Counted from the first letter of the stretch, positions 1 through 10,562 are shown. The stretch is 49,376 nucleotides of DNA from Nemertoderma westbladi (GCA_032718475.1 JAUCBJ010002599.1:1-49376), one strand, 5' to 3'. The notes: generated by a model from the letters alone, not told the origin. Program-made: numbers and translations.

Positions 1-1410
1 TGTACTCTATTGCAGCACCAAAATTACAAGTAGTGCACAATTTTCACAAAATTTGAAAGCTACATTTTTCGGCTAATTGTTTTTCAATACAGGTTTTCTG
101 GGGCGCAAAATACATTGGAAAATATTTAAAATTGATATGATTACTATAAATGGCTGTTTAGACCTCTCTGCGTAGGAAAAAAAAAACGAAAAAAAACAAG
201 TAACCAGCACTTTTCAGTTAGAACACAAAATTATTAATTCACTTATACGATACTATAAATTCACATTTTCAGGTTTTCTAGGCGCTGATTCTAATGGAAT
301 ACATTTCTAATATGCCAGATCATTGCTTCTTGTAATTTTCGGCGTAATTTGGCAAATTTTGGTGCTCGTACCAAATTTTGTACCCATCACCAAAAAGTAC
401 AAGTATGCGATGTCCAGTGCTGTTTTTATAGATTCCATCGGATTCAGGACGCTCATTAACCCGTATAACGCAAGAAACAATATGATACTATCTACTGATC
501 AATTTGCTTATTTTCCAAAATTTCGTGCTGGCACAACAATTTTCACCCACCAGCGAAAAATACAAGTATGAAAACTCTTATGAAATGACTAAATAAATAA
601 ATAAATAAAATACTGATTCCATTGAATTCAGAACCCTAACAAACCCGTATAACGCAATAAACAAGGTGACACAGTCAATTGATATATTTGATGGTTTTCA
701 AAATTTGGTGCTAGCACCACAATTTGCACCCACTTCCGAAAAATACAAGTTTGAGATGTTTAGTTCGATAATTATATATTCCATTGAATTCAGAACAGCC
801 TTAAACCTCTAAAACGCAAGAAATAAATTGTCACAAGCAATTTTATCTATTGAATGGATTTTCAAAACTTTGTGCTAGCACCAAAATTTGCACAGAGCAT
901 CGAAAAATACATGTTTGGTACGCTTGGTGCAACTCGTATATATTCCATCAAAACCAGAACCCCAAAAAACCACAATTGCGTAAGAAACAAGTTTCAAACA
1001 ATCAATTTACAAAATTGACATATTTCAAAATTTGGTGCTGGCATCAAAATTTGGAACCCGCCGAAAAAAACAAGTTTGAAATTTCTAAATCAATTTAAAT
1101 GAATTCCATTCAATTGCTAACACCAAAAAACCGATGCAAATCAAAAATATAGATGTTACAATTCATATTTAATGAAATGTAATTTTCAAAAAATGTCTCA
1201 AAAAAAGTGCCAAAAGTGATGCTATAACTCGAAAACTACCCAATATTTTTGAAAACGGTTTTCACTACTAAGAAGACAATAGATTTTTACAAAAAGTCAT
1301 AAACTTTAAGATTCCCAACTGCGTTTGTTTCAGAATTATAATAAAAAAACCACGGGGGGGGGGGGGGGGGTGGTGGGTCATATTGACCCCCCCCCCCGTG
1401 TTTAATAGGG
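1..1410. mobile_element. piggyBac-like non-autonomous element, copy 1 (left end off window)
   Basis: This is the right part of an element whose complete copy lies at 32511-34086; the two align along their whole shared length, from the GCAGCACCAAAATTACAAG stretch at about position 11 onward. The right end reads TAATAGGG followed by TTAA (1411-1414), which mirrors the left end TTAA-CCCTATTA of the complete copy. TTAA targets with CCC/GGG termini are the known hallmark of the piggyBac superfamily. A subterminal palindrome (long G run, GTCATATTGAC, long C run) lies at 1354-1397. No transposase is encoded; the short ORFs inside come from diverged tandem units. This copy carries a roughly 35-bp AAAT-rich insertion near 583-615 that the other copy lacks. 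Superfamily assignment rests on termini and target only. Confidence 0.75.
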
Positions 1411-1761
1411 TTAAATTTCCGATTAATTATGTTATAACTTCCAAATCCTGGAAAGCCTATTCAAGGCTGCCCATGCCTTTCCCTTACGTATTCGAAGGTC
1501 CTAACGTCCTGACTTCCGGATCAATGATCCCAGGTAGCAGAAGTCGTCCACATGCTCAGGCATACCGTCCTTTGAGCTTATGCTCATCCTATCAGAGACT
1601 TGCTGAGAACTTTCAAAGTTAACTGTCAAAATTTTGGTCTTTTTATAGATAATAAAAAGACCAACACTAGAAGCAGCCTTCTAATGAACTGAGAGGCCGT
1701 TGGGCTCCCTCTAGTTAATCTGAGAGTACTACTACGTCATCAGCAAAGTCTAGATCAGTTA
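1411..1761 (-). pseudogene. LINE family B reverse transcriptase, C-terminal side fragment
   Basis: Read on the minus strand, this matches the RT of the plus-strand element at 38860-40540 (roughly 40080-40430 there). It includes the equivalent of the DLDFADD catalytic box, the stretch ending in a KT-x-F-TVN-like palm segment, and a YLGSW-type segment. It carries indels and stops and is not translatable. It is interrupted: the N-terminal side continues at 3288, beyond an inserted CR1/L2-like LINE. On the other side it stops exactly at the TTAA target of the piggyBac-like element (1411-1414), so that element inserted into this LINE copy. Non-LTR retrotransposon, APE type by analogy; clade not assigned. 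Confidence 0.8.
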
Positions 1762-2067
1762 ATAATAATAATAATAATAATTAATTTATATAGCACACTA
1801 TACATAATGATCTAGGCGCTCGCACAGATGTAAATTCAAAAGTTTCATCTGATCTACCGGTATCAGTACGTTAGTAGGCCTGAGATAAAAACATTAAAAA
1901 GCACCACTTTAAAAACAGCGAAAAGCTAAAACAATTTAAACACATATTTATATATACAAAGGATAATTGACCATAGAGGACAGGCGCTACCAAAAATATA
2001 TTCACTAAATAAATAATGCTCAATAAAGTAAAAATCACTAAAAATTTGTTAAAAACATGATGCAAGA

Positions 2068-2555
2068 CTAGGCGGGATATTCCAAACTAAAATAATGTGT
2101 TTTTAGCCTCTTTTTAAATACATTGATTGATGTAGACGATCGGACATCTATAGGGAGGGCATTCCATATTGTGGGTGCAGCGTAAGAAAAACAACGTTTG
2201 CCGTAGTTTTCAAGATGATATTTCGGTACTACTAAAAGACCCATACTACTTGACCGTAGAACACGTAAAGGGACGTATTCAGTGATCAATTCGCTAAGAT
2301 ATGGAGGAGCCAGTCCATTGAGGCATTTGAATATATATAACTCAATTTTATAATCAATTCTACGAGCAATAGGGAGCCAATGAAGGGCTTTTAATACTGG
2401 CGTTATATGTTCCCGTTTACGGATTCCACACAGTAGTCTCGCAGCACTGTTCTGTACATATTTAAGCTTCTTGAGAGATTTGTTTGGTAATCCATAATAC
2501 AAGGCATTATGGTTGTCCAGTTTACTAGTTATTAGGGCATGAATTATAATTATCC
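2068..2555 (-). pseudogene. CR1/L2-like reverse transcriptase, C-terminal domain
   Basis: The minus-strand translation carries the conserved C-terminal block of CR1/L2/Rex-type reverse transcriptases: a VQNSAARLLCG motif, then ITPVLKALHWLPI with RIDYKI, the LNGLAPPYLSELI segment, and near the end WNALP followed by an SINVFKKRLK block. The reading frame stays open to a stop at 2068. Upstream it joins the RT core in another frame near 2555, so one indel separates two parts of one original ORF. This region is thumb/C-terminal and has no catalytic residues of its own. Confidence 0.85.
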
Positions 2556-3287
2556 GAGAAATATCTCTTGATCTTTGAAATATTCCTAAGGTGGAAAAAT
2601 GTAGAACGAACCGTTAGTGATATTTGTTTCTCTAAGGTCAGGTGAGAATCAACAGTTAGTCCTATGTTTCGTGCTGATTGGCTGCAAGAAACGGTTTCAT
2701 AACCAATATGGAGTTGCGGCTCTTCTAACTGTGGTCCAAACCGGGACTGCAATAATAGAACCTCTGTCTTATCTGAATTCATCTTTAAAAGATACTTCTT
2801 CATCCAGGTAGAAACATCCTGTAAGCAGCTTTCAGTCACTTTTACAGCCGTATTAACATCAATCGGTTTAAAAACTATATAGATCTGGGTATCATCTAAA
2901 AAATAAAGATATAAATGGAAATACAACCCATGGTTCCTTATAACTTTAGACAGAGAACGAGTATATAATATCGTGAATAAGAGAGGCCCAAGGACCGACT
3001 CTTGAGGTAATCCGTATCTAACTGTTTTTGCTAGGGAGTACGAATTTCCGATTCGAACCTTTTGTGATCTATTCGCAAGATATGACCGAAACCACTGTAA
3101 CACATTACCACTAACCGCCAAATCATCCTCCAGTATTTCTAACAACTTATGATGATCAACTGTGTCGAAGGCGGCTGAGAGATCTAGTAAGACCAATAGA
3201 ACGGCTGATCCATCATCGATAGCCCTCAGTATATCATAATTTACCTTGAGTAATGCTGATTCTGTCCCATGATTCACACGATATGGC
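2556..3287 (-). pseudogene. CR1/L2-like reverse transcriptase core
   Basis: The RT palm is recognisable on the minus strand: the first catalytic box is LLDLSAAFDTVDHHKLL, followed by a damaged GVPQGSVLGPLLF-type box (here YGLPQESVLGPLLF) and the polymerase box DDTQIYI. The usual YADD is replaced by a short insertion before DD (LYLYFLDDTQIY), so the active site is altered. The ORF then carries the KTEVLLL palm segment and a HLTLEKQISL thumb block. The coding sequence begins abruptly at the GTTA junction; endonuclease and ORF1 are missing by 5' truncation, the usual outcome of target-primed reverse transcription. Confidence 0.85.
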
Positions 3288-3680
3288 GTTAGGTACTTGG
3301 CAGGATTTCCTCGACTTCTGGAGCCAGTAGGTGGAGTTGCCATCACCCCATCACCATTATTAACATAGTAGTAGAACATAGAACATTGTCAACCACAATT
3401 ATGAATAAAAATGGCGCAAGTGTATCTCCCTGGAGGACTCTCCATAACACTTCAAATGGTTCTGTGTCACCATCAACAGTAGTCACAAATGTCGCCGAAC
3501 CATCGTATACTGATCTGATTGCTGCAATAATTTCAGATTCGGAATTTCTGATTTCATTTTTCCCATAATGAAAGTATGCTGAACATACGTGAGCGAGAGA
3601 CTCAATCAAAAACTTTGAAGAAGTTAACAAAGATAACAGCAAGCTGCCTGTCTTACTTTTTTGATAACTCATCAATCAAA
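3288..3680 (-). pseudogene. LINE family B reverse transcriptase fragment (N-terminal side)
   Basis: This matches 39720-40075 of the plus-strand family B element. The minus translation shows degenerate versions of the ELSKNKDRHLAVIFVDF region, then IIAAIRSVYDGSATFV, a VDGDTEPFEVL segment and VLQGDTLAPFLFIIVVD, the family B equivalent of the GxPQG box. The palm aspartates of the VDFFKAFES box are lost through substitutions (LLTSSKFLIES here). It ends at the GTTA junction and continues at 1761. Confidence 0.8.
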
Positions 3681-3741
3681 CCGACAGTGAAACGGACAGA
3701 CAGCCATAGCTCAAGAAGAAATAGAAACAAATTTTAAAGGT

Positions 3742-3976
3742 AGGAGTGGATACGGCGCCTGAACTGCTAACACAATAGTGTTTGATGGCGCAGGTTCGAA
3801 CCTAACTAAAGGCTCTAGAAATTTCGCACTGTTGTGTTAGGCAAGACACTTACTTAGTGCCTACGCCAACCCAGCGGTATAATGGGAACATGGCTTTGCT
3901 GAGGGGATAATAATAAATGCGCTTTGAGTATGCCGAGCGAGAAAAGCGCTATTTCATTTCATTTCATTTCATTCAT
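3742..3976 (+). repeat. tRNA-derived SINE, copy A
   Basis: The head resembles a degraded tRNA with a pol III B box (GGTTCGAACCT at 3793-3803) and a plausible A-box region about 45 bp upstream. The body contains GGCAAGACACTTACTTAGTGCC and CCCAGCGGTATAATGGGAAC-type segments, and it ends with GAAAAGCGCTA followed by an (ATTTC)n tail. The AAGCGCTA-plus-microsatellite 3' end resembles tails shared between SINEs and CR1/L2-type LINEs in marine invertebrates. A second copy lies at 12955-13195. I cannot assign a named SINE family without a database. Confidence 0.65.
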
Positions 3977-4759
3977 TTAATAATCAAATAAGATTGATAT
4001 TTAAAATATATATTATGCACAATATATTAAGTAAAATATGGTAGTACGTCCAGAGATAAATAACCAGACATATTATAAATAACCATAATAGTAATATTAT
4101 TATTTTTAAATAGAATGATGGATTTCAATATCATTTCATACTCGTTTTGTTAAAACGCTTCATTGTATTGTCACGTCAAACTGTTACATCCCTATGTTAC
4201 ATCCCTTGCCGATATTTCCATAATTCAACAAAAATCGCCCTATTATATGAAATTAGAAGAATTATTTTATTTTTACCCTTTTCGCCTTCAAATGTATCTA
4301 ATTTAATTCCATTTTATCATAAACATCGGAAGTGCTACCTCCGATGGCATTCCCGTATCTCACAGAAAGCAAAGGAAAATTTACGCAAAATATCGATTTC
4401 CTGCCGTCTATCTGTCGAAAAGCAATTAAACTTTGCAAAAATGTTCCCAAAACAATAGAGATATCAGAGGACGTCCAATGTAAATGTAGATAGCACCACC
4501 AACACGTTGTGGCCTTAACCCGCGGTAACAACTAGCCTCTCTGGTAGGAGTTTAATATTTTATCTAATTACATTACGCCTCCTTGACGATTTGATTTGGT
4601 AGTTTGACAGTTTGATCAATACTGCTGCGAGGTTGCAAATGTACTGATTACAGGTACCGTTACGCTCAGTACACACATACTTCACGCAGCTACCGACATG
4701 AATTAGTCTGAAGGAGCAGCACCCATAAGCAGAAACATATAATAATACGGGGATAAACG
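3977..4759. other. AT-rich block, duplicated, no gene recognised
   Basis: From about 4090 this block is repeated at 13196-13787. The copies are nearly identical except that copy B lacks about 85 bp corresponding to about 4150-4235 and most of the AT-rich lead-in (3977-4085). The short open frames are unrecognised and not preserved in any persuasive way. It directly borders the hexanucleotide array. Confidence 0.6.
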
Positions 4760-6079
4760 CTACGCCTACACCTACTCCTATTCCTACTCCTATGGCTACA
4801 TCTACGGCTACACATACTCCTACACCTACTCCTATTCCTACTCCTATGGCTACACCTACGGCTACACATACTCCTACACCTACACATACGGCTACACCTA
4901 CTCCTATGCCTACACCCATGGCTACACATACCCCTACGCCTACACCTAAGGCTACACATACTCCTACACCTACACATACGGCTACACATACTCCTACGCC
5001 TACACATACGGCTACACATACTCCTACGCCTACACCGATGGCTACACCTACTCCTATTCCTACTCCTATGGCTACACCTACGGCTACACCTACACATACG
5101 GCTACACATACTCCTACACCTACACCTAAGGCTACACATACTCCTAAGCCTACATCCACGGCTATACATACTCCTACGCCTACACCTACGCCTACACCTA
5201 CACCTACAACTACACCTACAACTACACCTACACCTACACCTACACCTACACTTACACCTACACTTACACTTACACTTACACCTACACCTACACCTACACC
5301 TACACCTACACCTACACCTACACCTACACCTACACCTACAACTACACCTACACCTACACCTACACCTACACTTACACCTACACTTACACTTACACCTACA
5401 ACTACACCTACACCTACACCTACACCTCCACCTCCACCTCCACCTCCACCTCCACCTCCACCTCCACTTCCACCTACACCTACACCTACACCTACACCTA
5501 CACCTACACCTACACCTACACCTACACCTACACCTACACCTACACCTACACCTACACCTACACCTACACCTACACCTACACCTACACCTACACCTACACC
5601 TACACCTACACCTACACCTACACCTACACCTACACCTACACCTACACCTACACCTACACCTACACCTACACCTACACCTACACCTACACCTACACCTACA
5701 CCTACACCTACACCTACACCTACACCTACACCTACACCTACACCTACACCTACACCTACACCTACACCTACACCTACACCTACACCTACACCTACACCTA
5801 CACCTGCACCTACACCTACACCTACACCTACACCTACACCTACACCTACACCTACACCTACACCTACACCTACACCTACACCTACACCTACACCTACACC
5901 TACACCTACACCTACACCTACACCTACACCTACACCTACACCTACACCTACACCTACACCTACACCTACACCTACACCTACACCTACACCTACACCTACA
6001 CCTACACCTACACCTACACCTACACCTACACCTACACCTACACCTACACCTACACCTACACCTACACCTACACCTACAC
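4760..6079. repeat. (CCTACA)n / (TGTAGG)n hexanucleotide array, copy A
   Basis: A six-base tandem repeat of about 1.3 kb. From about 5470 to 6079 it is almost perfect CCTACA; 5180-5470 mixes CTTACA, CAACTA and CCTCCA variants; 4760-5180 is a higher-order patchwork of TCCTAT, GGCTACA and TACGCC variants that all keep the 6-bp register. The gradient from diverged edge to homogeneous core is typical of unequal exchange or slippage. Because six is a multiple of three, it makes long spurious ORFs on both strands (Thr-Pro one way, Gly-Val the other). The array is interrupted at its downstream side by an LTR element and resumes at 11168. Confidence 0.97.
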
Positions 6080-6692
6080 TGTCATCAGCGAAATGCCATT
6101 TCAAATAAATATATTTATTCGACATACTGTACAGTATGTCTCAGAATAGAGTGACCAATCAGCATTCAGACTCAGACCGTATATATAAAGCTCAACCATC
6201 AGACTTTCCGATTCATTCTGTATTCTATTTCAATCACAACATTTTTCCCACAAATTTGGTTATTACTTTTTCTGCCTTTTCCGCTTTCCTACTTCAGTAC
6301 TCCTTCATTCAGAATTCAGCACTTTCTTTTACATTCAGACATTGCAGCCTTAGTAGATCTTTACTTTAGATAATACTGTAATATTCAGATTCAATATGCA
6401 ATATCCAGTCCGGCAGTACCGGTATAATATTTAGATTACTTTAGTCATATTCATTCGCCTATGGTACCGGCAACCGGTAATTACTACATTTACAATAAAA
6501 TGCAAGATGACACAACCACTGTCTTTAAACCTTTTCCATCAGTCCATGCAGACAGAATTAGCGATCAACCAAAATAGAACATAGTTTGGCGGCGTAGACT
6601 ATTGTTCTCAATAGAATTAGAATGCAGATACAGTATTTCACATATTTCAGTTCATCATCACATTACTCAGTTCAGCAGTTCCGCCGCGAACA
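6080..6692 (+). repeat. 5' LTR of SEP-repeat element
   Basis: 613 bp, TG...CA bounded. It contains a promoter-like cluster at 6121-6189 and an AATAAA signal at 6494-6499, consistent with a U3-R-U5 layout. Relative to the 3' LTR it has an extra 8-bp segment near 6370 and about seven base differences. The bases just after it do not form an obvious TGG-type tRNA primer binding site. Confidence 0.9.
6121..6189 (+). promoter_or_regulatory. LTR promoter: palindrome, CCAAT box, TATA box
   Basis: Within 70 bp lie a perfect 20-bp palindrome (6121-6140, GACATACTGTACAGTATGTC), a CCAAT box (6155-6159) and a TATA box (TATATATAAA, 6180-6189). The same trio is intact in the 3' LTR (palindrome 10604-10623). 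The spacing suits an RNA polymerase II core promoter starting the element's transcript about 30 bp after the TATA box. Confidence 0.65.
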
Positions 6693-7256
6693 TTATAACC
6701 AAATTTAATTTTTTAAGCTACCTTAGTCTTCACATAGGCCTATTCAGACAGTCAGACATTTCAAATATTCCGGCATTCCTTCACCCTGCAGCCCTGCCTA
6801 GTACAGTAGCAGTAGTACCGGCAGACCGGTACATCAGGATATATAGGCAGATCTGCCTGTCTGCAGATACGCTTATTACAATATAAGCATTACGGTACCT
6901 ACCTAGGCCCCATATGGTCCTACTGCCTGACGGCCCTATCATCCTATTGTGTATTGTAAATCGAGATTGCATAGGCAGGCCTATGTCCCTGTAAATGTAT
7001 CTCACTATCTGTATAGTCCAATATCAGACTTAAGATTTTTTTGCTGGTAGGCCAAACAGCTATTCAGAAATTCAGACTTTTAGGCCTTTAATTCAGACCG
7101 CGATGCCGTCGATAGGCCTAATACCGGTACCACGATACCGTCGATAATACCGGTACCGCGAATACCTACGTTCAGCAGTTCAGAGGTCAATTCCGTTCTA
7201 CGAGCTGCAGCTGACCGGGTTCGCAATCCAGCAATCAGGTATTTACTGACAGCAGC
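6693..7256 (+). other. untranslated leader of SEP-repeat element
   Basis: About 560 bp between the 5' LTR and the ORF, without coding signal. It is dotted with short GGTACC, ACCGGTA and TAGGCCTA-type palindromic words, for example around 6820-6840 and 7110-7155. Confidence 0.6.
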
Positions 7257-9658
7257 ATGTCGAGGAAGACGGGTGAAGAAGATCCACGAATGGATCTTGA
7301 TGCAACTGTCACCAATAGTGATACCCTGGGATTGCCAACCAATCCCAGTGGACATGGATTATCTGATTCAGGTGGGATCCAAACAAATCAGGAACAGGAT
7401 GTTGGTAACAAAGGTAGGAATGATGGCCCTGTATGTAGGCCTAGATATATGCCCTCGTCATCGGAAGTCGATCTCATAAATTCTGTAAAGCGGTCAGTAT
7501 CTGGTTTAAAATCTCATTTTTCGAAATGTTCATCTGTTTTGGCACCAAAAAGTTCAGGTGACATTGGTTCCAGTACGGTTAGTGTGAAAGACTTGAAGAC
7601 TCCTCAAAGTTCATCAACTTTTTTAGATCACAATATTAATAATGGCTTTTTATCACCTGAGTTGCCCTTCTGTAAAGAGTCTTTATACCAGTCTTCTATA
7701 CGTAGATCAAAAAAATCGAATTCCATTATCAGCAAGAATTCTAGTAAATCTAGCCACAAATCCTCAGCAAGCCATTCCGCCAGCTCAGTTTCAGCAAATG
7801 CTACTCTAAAGTTTCTTAAGGCTAGTAGTGAACGCAAATTAACAAAATTACGGTGCGATTTGGATGCTGAACAATCTAAAATAACCAAACAATTACATGA
7901 TGAACATCGTAGAGGCCTAATACAAATTGCTGAGCTAAATGAAAGTCTTGCTGCTCAGGAATTAAAACTTTTGAATCCTGAGATGGCAGCTCAGGTCGAT
8001 AATATTTTTCCAGAACCATTTCCCTATTCAGAACCTTTATGCCTATCAGATTCAGTACCAGTACCCTTAGACCTCTCAGATTTAGATCCTTTCTCAAACT
8101 CAGAACTTGTTTCAGATTCAGAACCTGTTCCATATTCAGAACCTTTTTCAGATTCAGAACCTGTTCCATATTCAGAACCTTTTTCAGATTCAGAACCTGT
8201 TCCATATTCAGAACCTTTTTCAGATTCAGAACCTGTTCCATATTCAGAACCTTTTTCAAATTCAGAACCTTTAGATGTATCAGATTCAGAACCACTTTCA
8301 GTTTCAGAACCTTTTTCAGATTCAGAACCTTTTGCATCAAATTCAGAACCTCTTTCAGATTCAGAACTCCTTTCAGATTCAGAACCTTTAGATGCATCAG
8401 ATTCAGGACCTCTTTCAGATTCAGAACCTTTTTCAGATTCAGAACCTTTAGATACATCAGATTCAGAATTTTACCCTATCTCAGAACCTTTTACTAATTC
8501 TGAACCTTTCCCTAACTCAGATCCTTTTTCAGATTCAGAACCCATTAACCTTTCAGATTCAAAATCATTTCCTTCCTCAGATTATTTTTCAGATTCAGAA
8601 CCTTTAACTAACTCGGAACCTCTTTCAGATTCAGAACCCCTAGACCTTTCAGATTCAGAACCTTTAACTATCTCGGAACCTCTTTCAGATTCAGAACCTT
8701 TAACTAACTCGGAACCTCTTTCAGATTCAGAACCCTTAACTAACTCGGAACCTCTTTCAGATTCAGAACCCCTAGACCTTTCAGATTCAGAACCTTTAAC
8801 TATCTCGGAACCTCTTTCACTGTTTCAGATTCAGAACCTTTAACTAACTCGGAACCTCTTTCAGATTCAGAACCTTTAACTAACTCGGAACCTCTTTCAG
8901 ATTCAGAACCCCTAGACCTTTCAGATTCAGAACCCTTAGATGTATCAGATTACGAACCTTTCGCCAACTCAGAACTATTTTTAGATTCAGAACCTTTTAC
9001 CAACCTAGAACCTTATTCAGATTCACAACCTGTAAACCTATCAAATTCCGAATCTGTATCTAGCTCAGAATCTTTCTCTAGTTCAGAACATTTACCTAGA
9101 TTTGGCTCTTTCCCATTCTCGGGTTCCTCAAATCCAATGACAACCTGTAATAAAGAAACATCTTTTAGCTTAATTATGGGGGGACAGTCGGGGCATACTA
9201 TTTCGTCGGTACAATCATTTTTTCTTCCATCATTTCCTTCAAATATGTCAACCCAAGCATTCCATTCCTACTCAATGGCTAATACTGATTTGCATTCCCT
9301 TTCAGATTCCGAAACTTTTTCAAATTTTCCACTACGGCAGAGTATTAGCCAATCTGTAATCATACCCCAGCGGCCCCAGCCAGGGTTGGCATATCCTTTA
9401 GAAAATTGTACCGTTCCATTCAATACAATAAATGTACCCCCTGTAAAAGGTGATTCCGTACCAGTTTGTGTTGCTTCAGCCAAAGGTATCCCTGCTTCTG
9501 ATTCTCAGTTTCAGGTTGTTCAACCTGCTTCCCAACAGGGATATAAAACTTGTACTTTTCCTATTAAGTCGGCTCTTACAGCTACAACTGACACCTTCAG
9601 AAAACTACCATTTACATATACATATATCTATGTATTTTTTGCTTTCAGAGTAAGTTAG
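7257..9658 (+). pseudogene. Ser-Asp-Ser-Glu-Pro repeat protein of LTR element, frameshifted
   Basis: This is the sole long ORF of the element, about 800 codons. Residues 1-140 are polar with no recognised domain; about 140-180 is Ser/Lys-rich (KSSHKSSASHSASSVSA); about 180-230 is a charged, probably helical stretch (LKFLKASSERKLTKLRCDL). From about 250 it is a long acidic array of SDSEP/NSEP units with PFSDSEP, PLDLSDSEP and four near-identical 36-bp repeats (8113-8256). An extra 8 bp at about 8815-8822 breaks the frame, but the same array continues without stops in the next frame from 8825 and leads into a Pro/Ser-rich tail ending at 9658. The function is not known. Its place suggests a gag-like structural protein, and the array could be disordered. 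The ATG at 7257 is the first in a long open frame. Confidence 0.7.
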
Positions 9659-10550
9659 GCTGCTAGATCTATCATGATTTGCTCAAGATCAACCATTCAA
9701 CCGTCACAACCTACTACGATATGACCAAGAATAGCAACGCCATCAGACTCTATTAGCCATTCCGCAGTCGTATGTTAAGCTTATTCTTTCCGTCCGTAAT
9801 ATCATTTAACTCATTTATATATAGATGCGGTGCAATTTTGGTGACGGTATATAATGTATAATACCTGCGCGAGTCTATCGATCTACTTAGGCTGCATATC
9901 AAATTTCTTTTCAACATTATTTTTCCTTCTTCAATATTTTTCTTTTTGATTTCGTTTGATTTCTGCCCTTTCAAAAAAAAAAAAAAAAAAAATCATATTG
10001 GTCTTATTTTAGTACTGATTGGTACCTCTAAAATATCTAAAATATAAAATTCAAATTATATACTATATATAGCTATATGTATGTGTGAGTAAATTCACAC
10101 TAATAAAATAAATTAAAAATAATATAAAGTAATGGTTCTCCCCTTTCTCCTTTCATATGGTTTTAATCCATACTTTTAATTGTACGTCTTATATGTGCCC
10201 TTTGTACGTCCTATATGTGCCCTTTTGTATGGTTTTAATCCATACTTTTAATTGTACGTCCTATATGTGCCCTTTGTACGTCCTATATGTGCCCTTTTGT
10301 ATGGTTTTAATCCATACTTTTAATTGTACGTCCTATATGTGCCCTTTGTACGTCCTATATGTGCCCGTTGTACGTCCTATATGTGCCCTTTCTTTGTACG
10401 TCCAGTCAATTAAATATGATTCAATTTGTAATAATACACACCCTAATTAAATAAAAATTATAATATATCCCTACAGAATTAAAATAAACATGTCGTAACA
10501 TTTCGCCACGTAGTTCAATCCAATTTATTGCGAAAATGTTCGCCATAAAT
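9659..10550. other. 3' untranslated part of SEP-repeat element
   Basis: No coding signal. It includes an A run at about 9974-9991, AT-rich sequence, the tandem repeat at 10151-10400, and A/T-rich sequence up to the polypurine tract. Confidence 0.6.
10151..10400 (+). repeat. 72-bp tandem repeat with 20-bp subrepeats
   Basis: Three units of about 72 bp, each containing a GGTTTTAATCCATAC segment and two copies of a subrepeat close to TGTACGTCCTATATGTGCCC; extra subrepeats close the array. Because 72 is divisible by three, a spurious 97-codon frame runs through it. Confidence 0.9.
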
Positions 10551-10562
10551 TGTAGGGGGGAC
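10551..10562 (+). other. polypurine tract before 3' LTR
   Basis: TGTAGGGGGGAC directly abuts the TGTC start of the 3' LTR, the position expected for the plus-strand primer of an LTR retrotransposon. Confidence 0.75.

Larger units (their letters stand above)
1762..3287 (-). mobile_element. CR1/L2-like LINE, 5'-truncated insertion
   Basis: A non-LTR element in minus orientation sits inside the family B LINE. Both junctions carry GTTA (1758-1761 and 3288-3291), and removing the insert together with one GTTA restores collinearity with the uninterrupted relative near 40080, so GTTA is read as the target-site duplication. The 3' end is a short UTR closing with GTGCTATATAAATTAATT and an (ATT)n run, the microsatellite-type tail typical of CR1/L2/Rex-like LINEs. 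The 5' end is truncated just before the RT core. The junction and 5' part are also present in duplicated copy B (12106-12498), so the insertion predates the segmental duplication. Confidence 0.85.

Noticed and set aside
3742-3830. A functional tRNA gene
   Set aside because: Only the B box is good; the cloverleaf does not close and the body continues into a SINE with a microsatellite tail, present twice by duplication.
4560-6125. Long minus-strand Gly-Val ORF (521 codons) and plus-strand Thr-Pro ORF (4792-6108)
   Set aside because: Both are translations of a hexanucleotide tandem repeat; any frame is open because the period is a multiple of three.
7876-8497. Minus-strand LNLKKVLNL and plus-strand FRTFFRFRTC repeat ORFs
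   Set aside because: Shadow frames of the SDSEP-coding repeats; the sense frame has longer open length and a unique N- and C-terminus.
10157-10450. 97-codon ORF repeating CTSYMCPLYVLYVPF
   Set aside because: Produced by a 72-bp tandem repeat; no homologous protein signal outside it.
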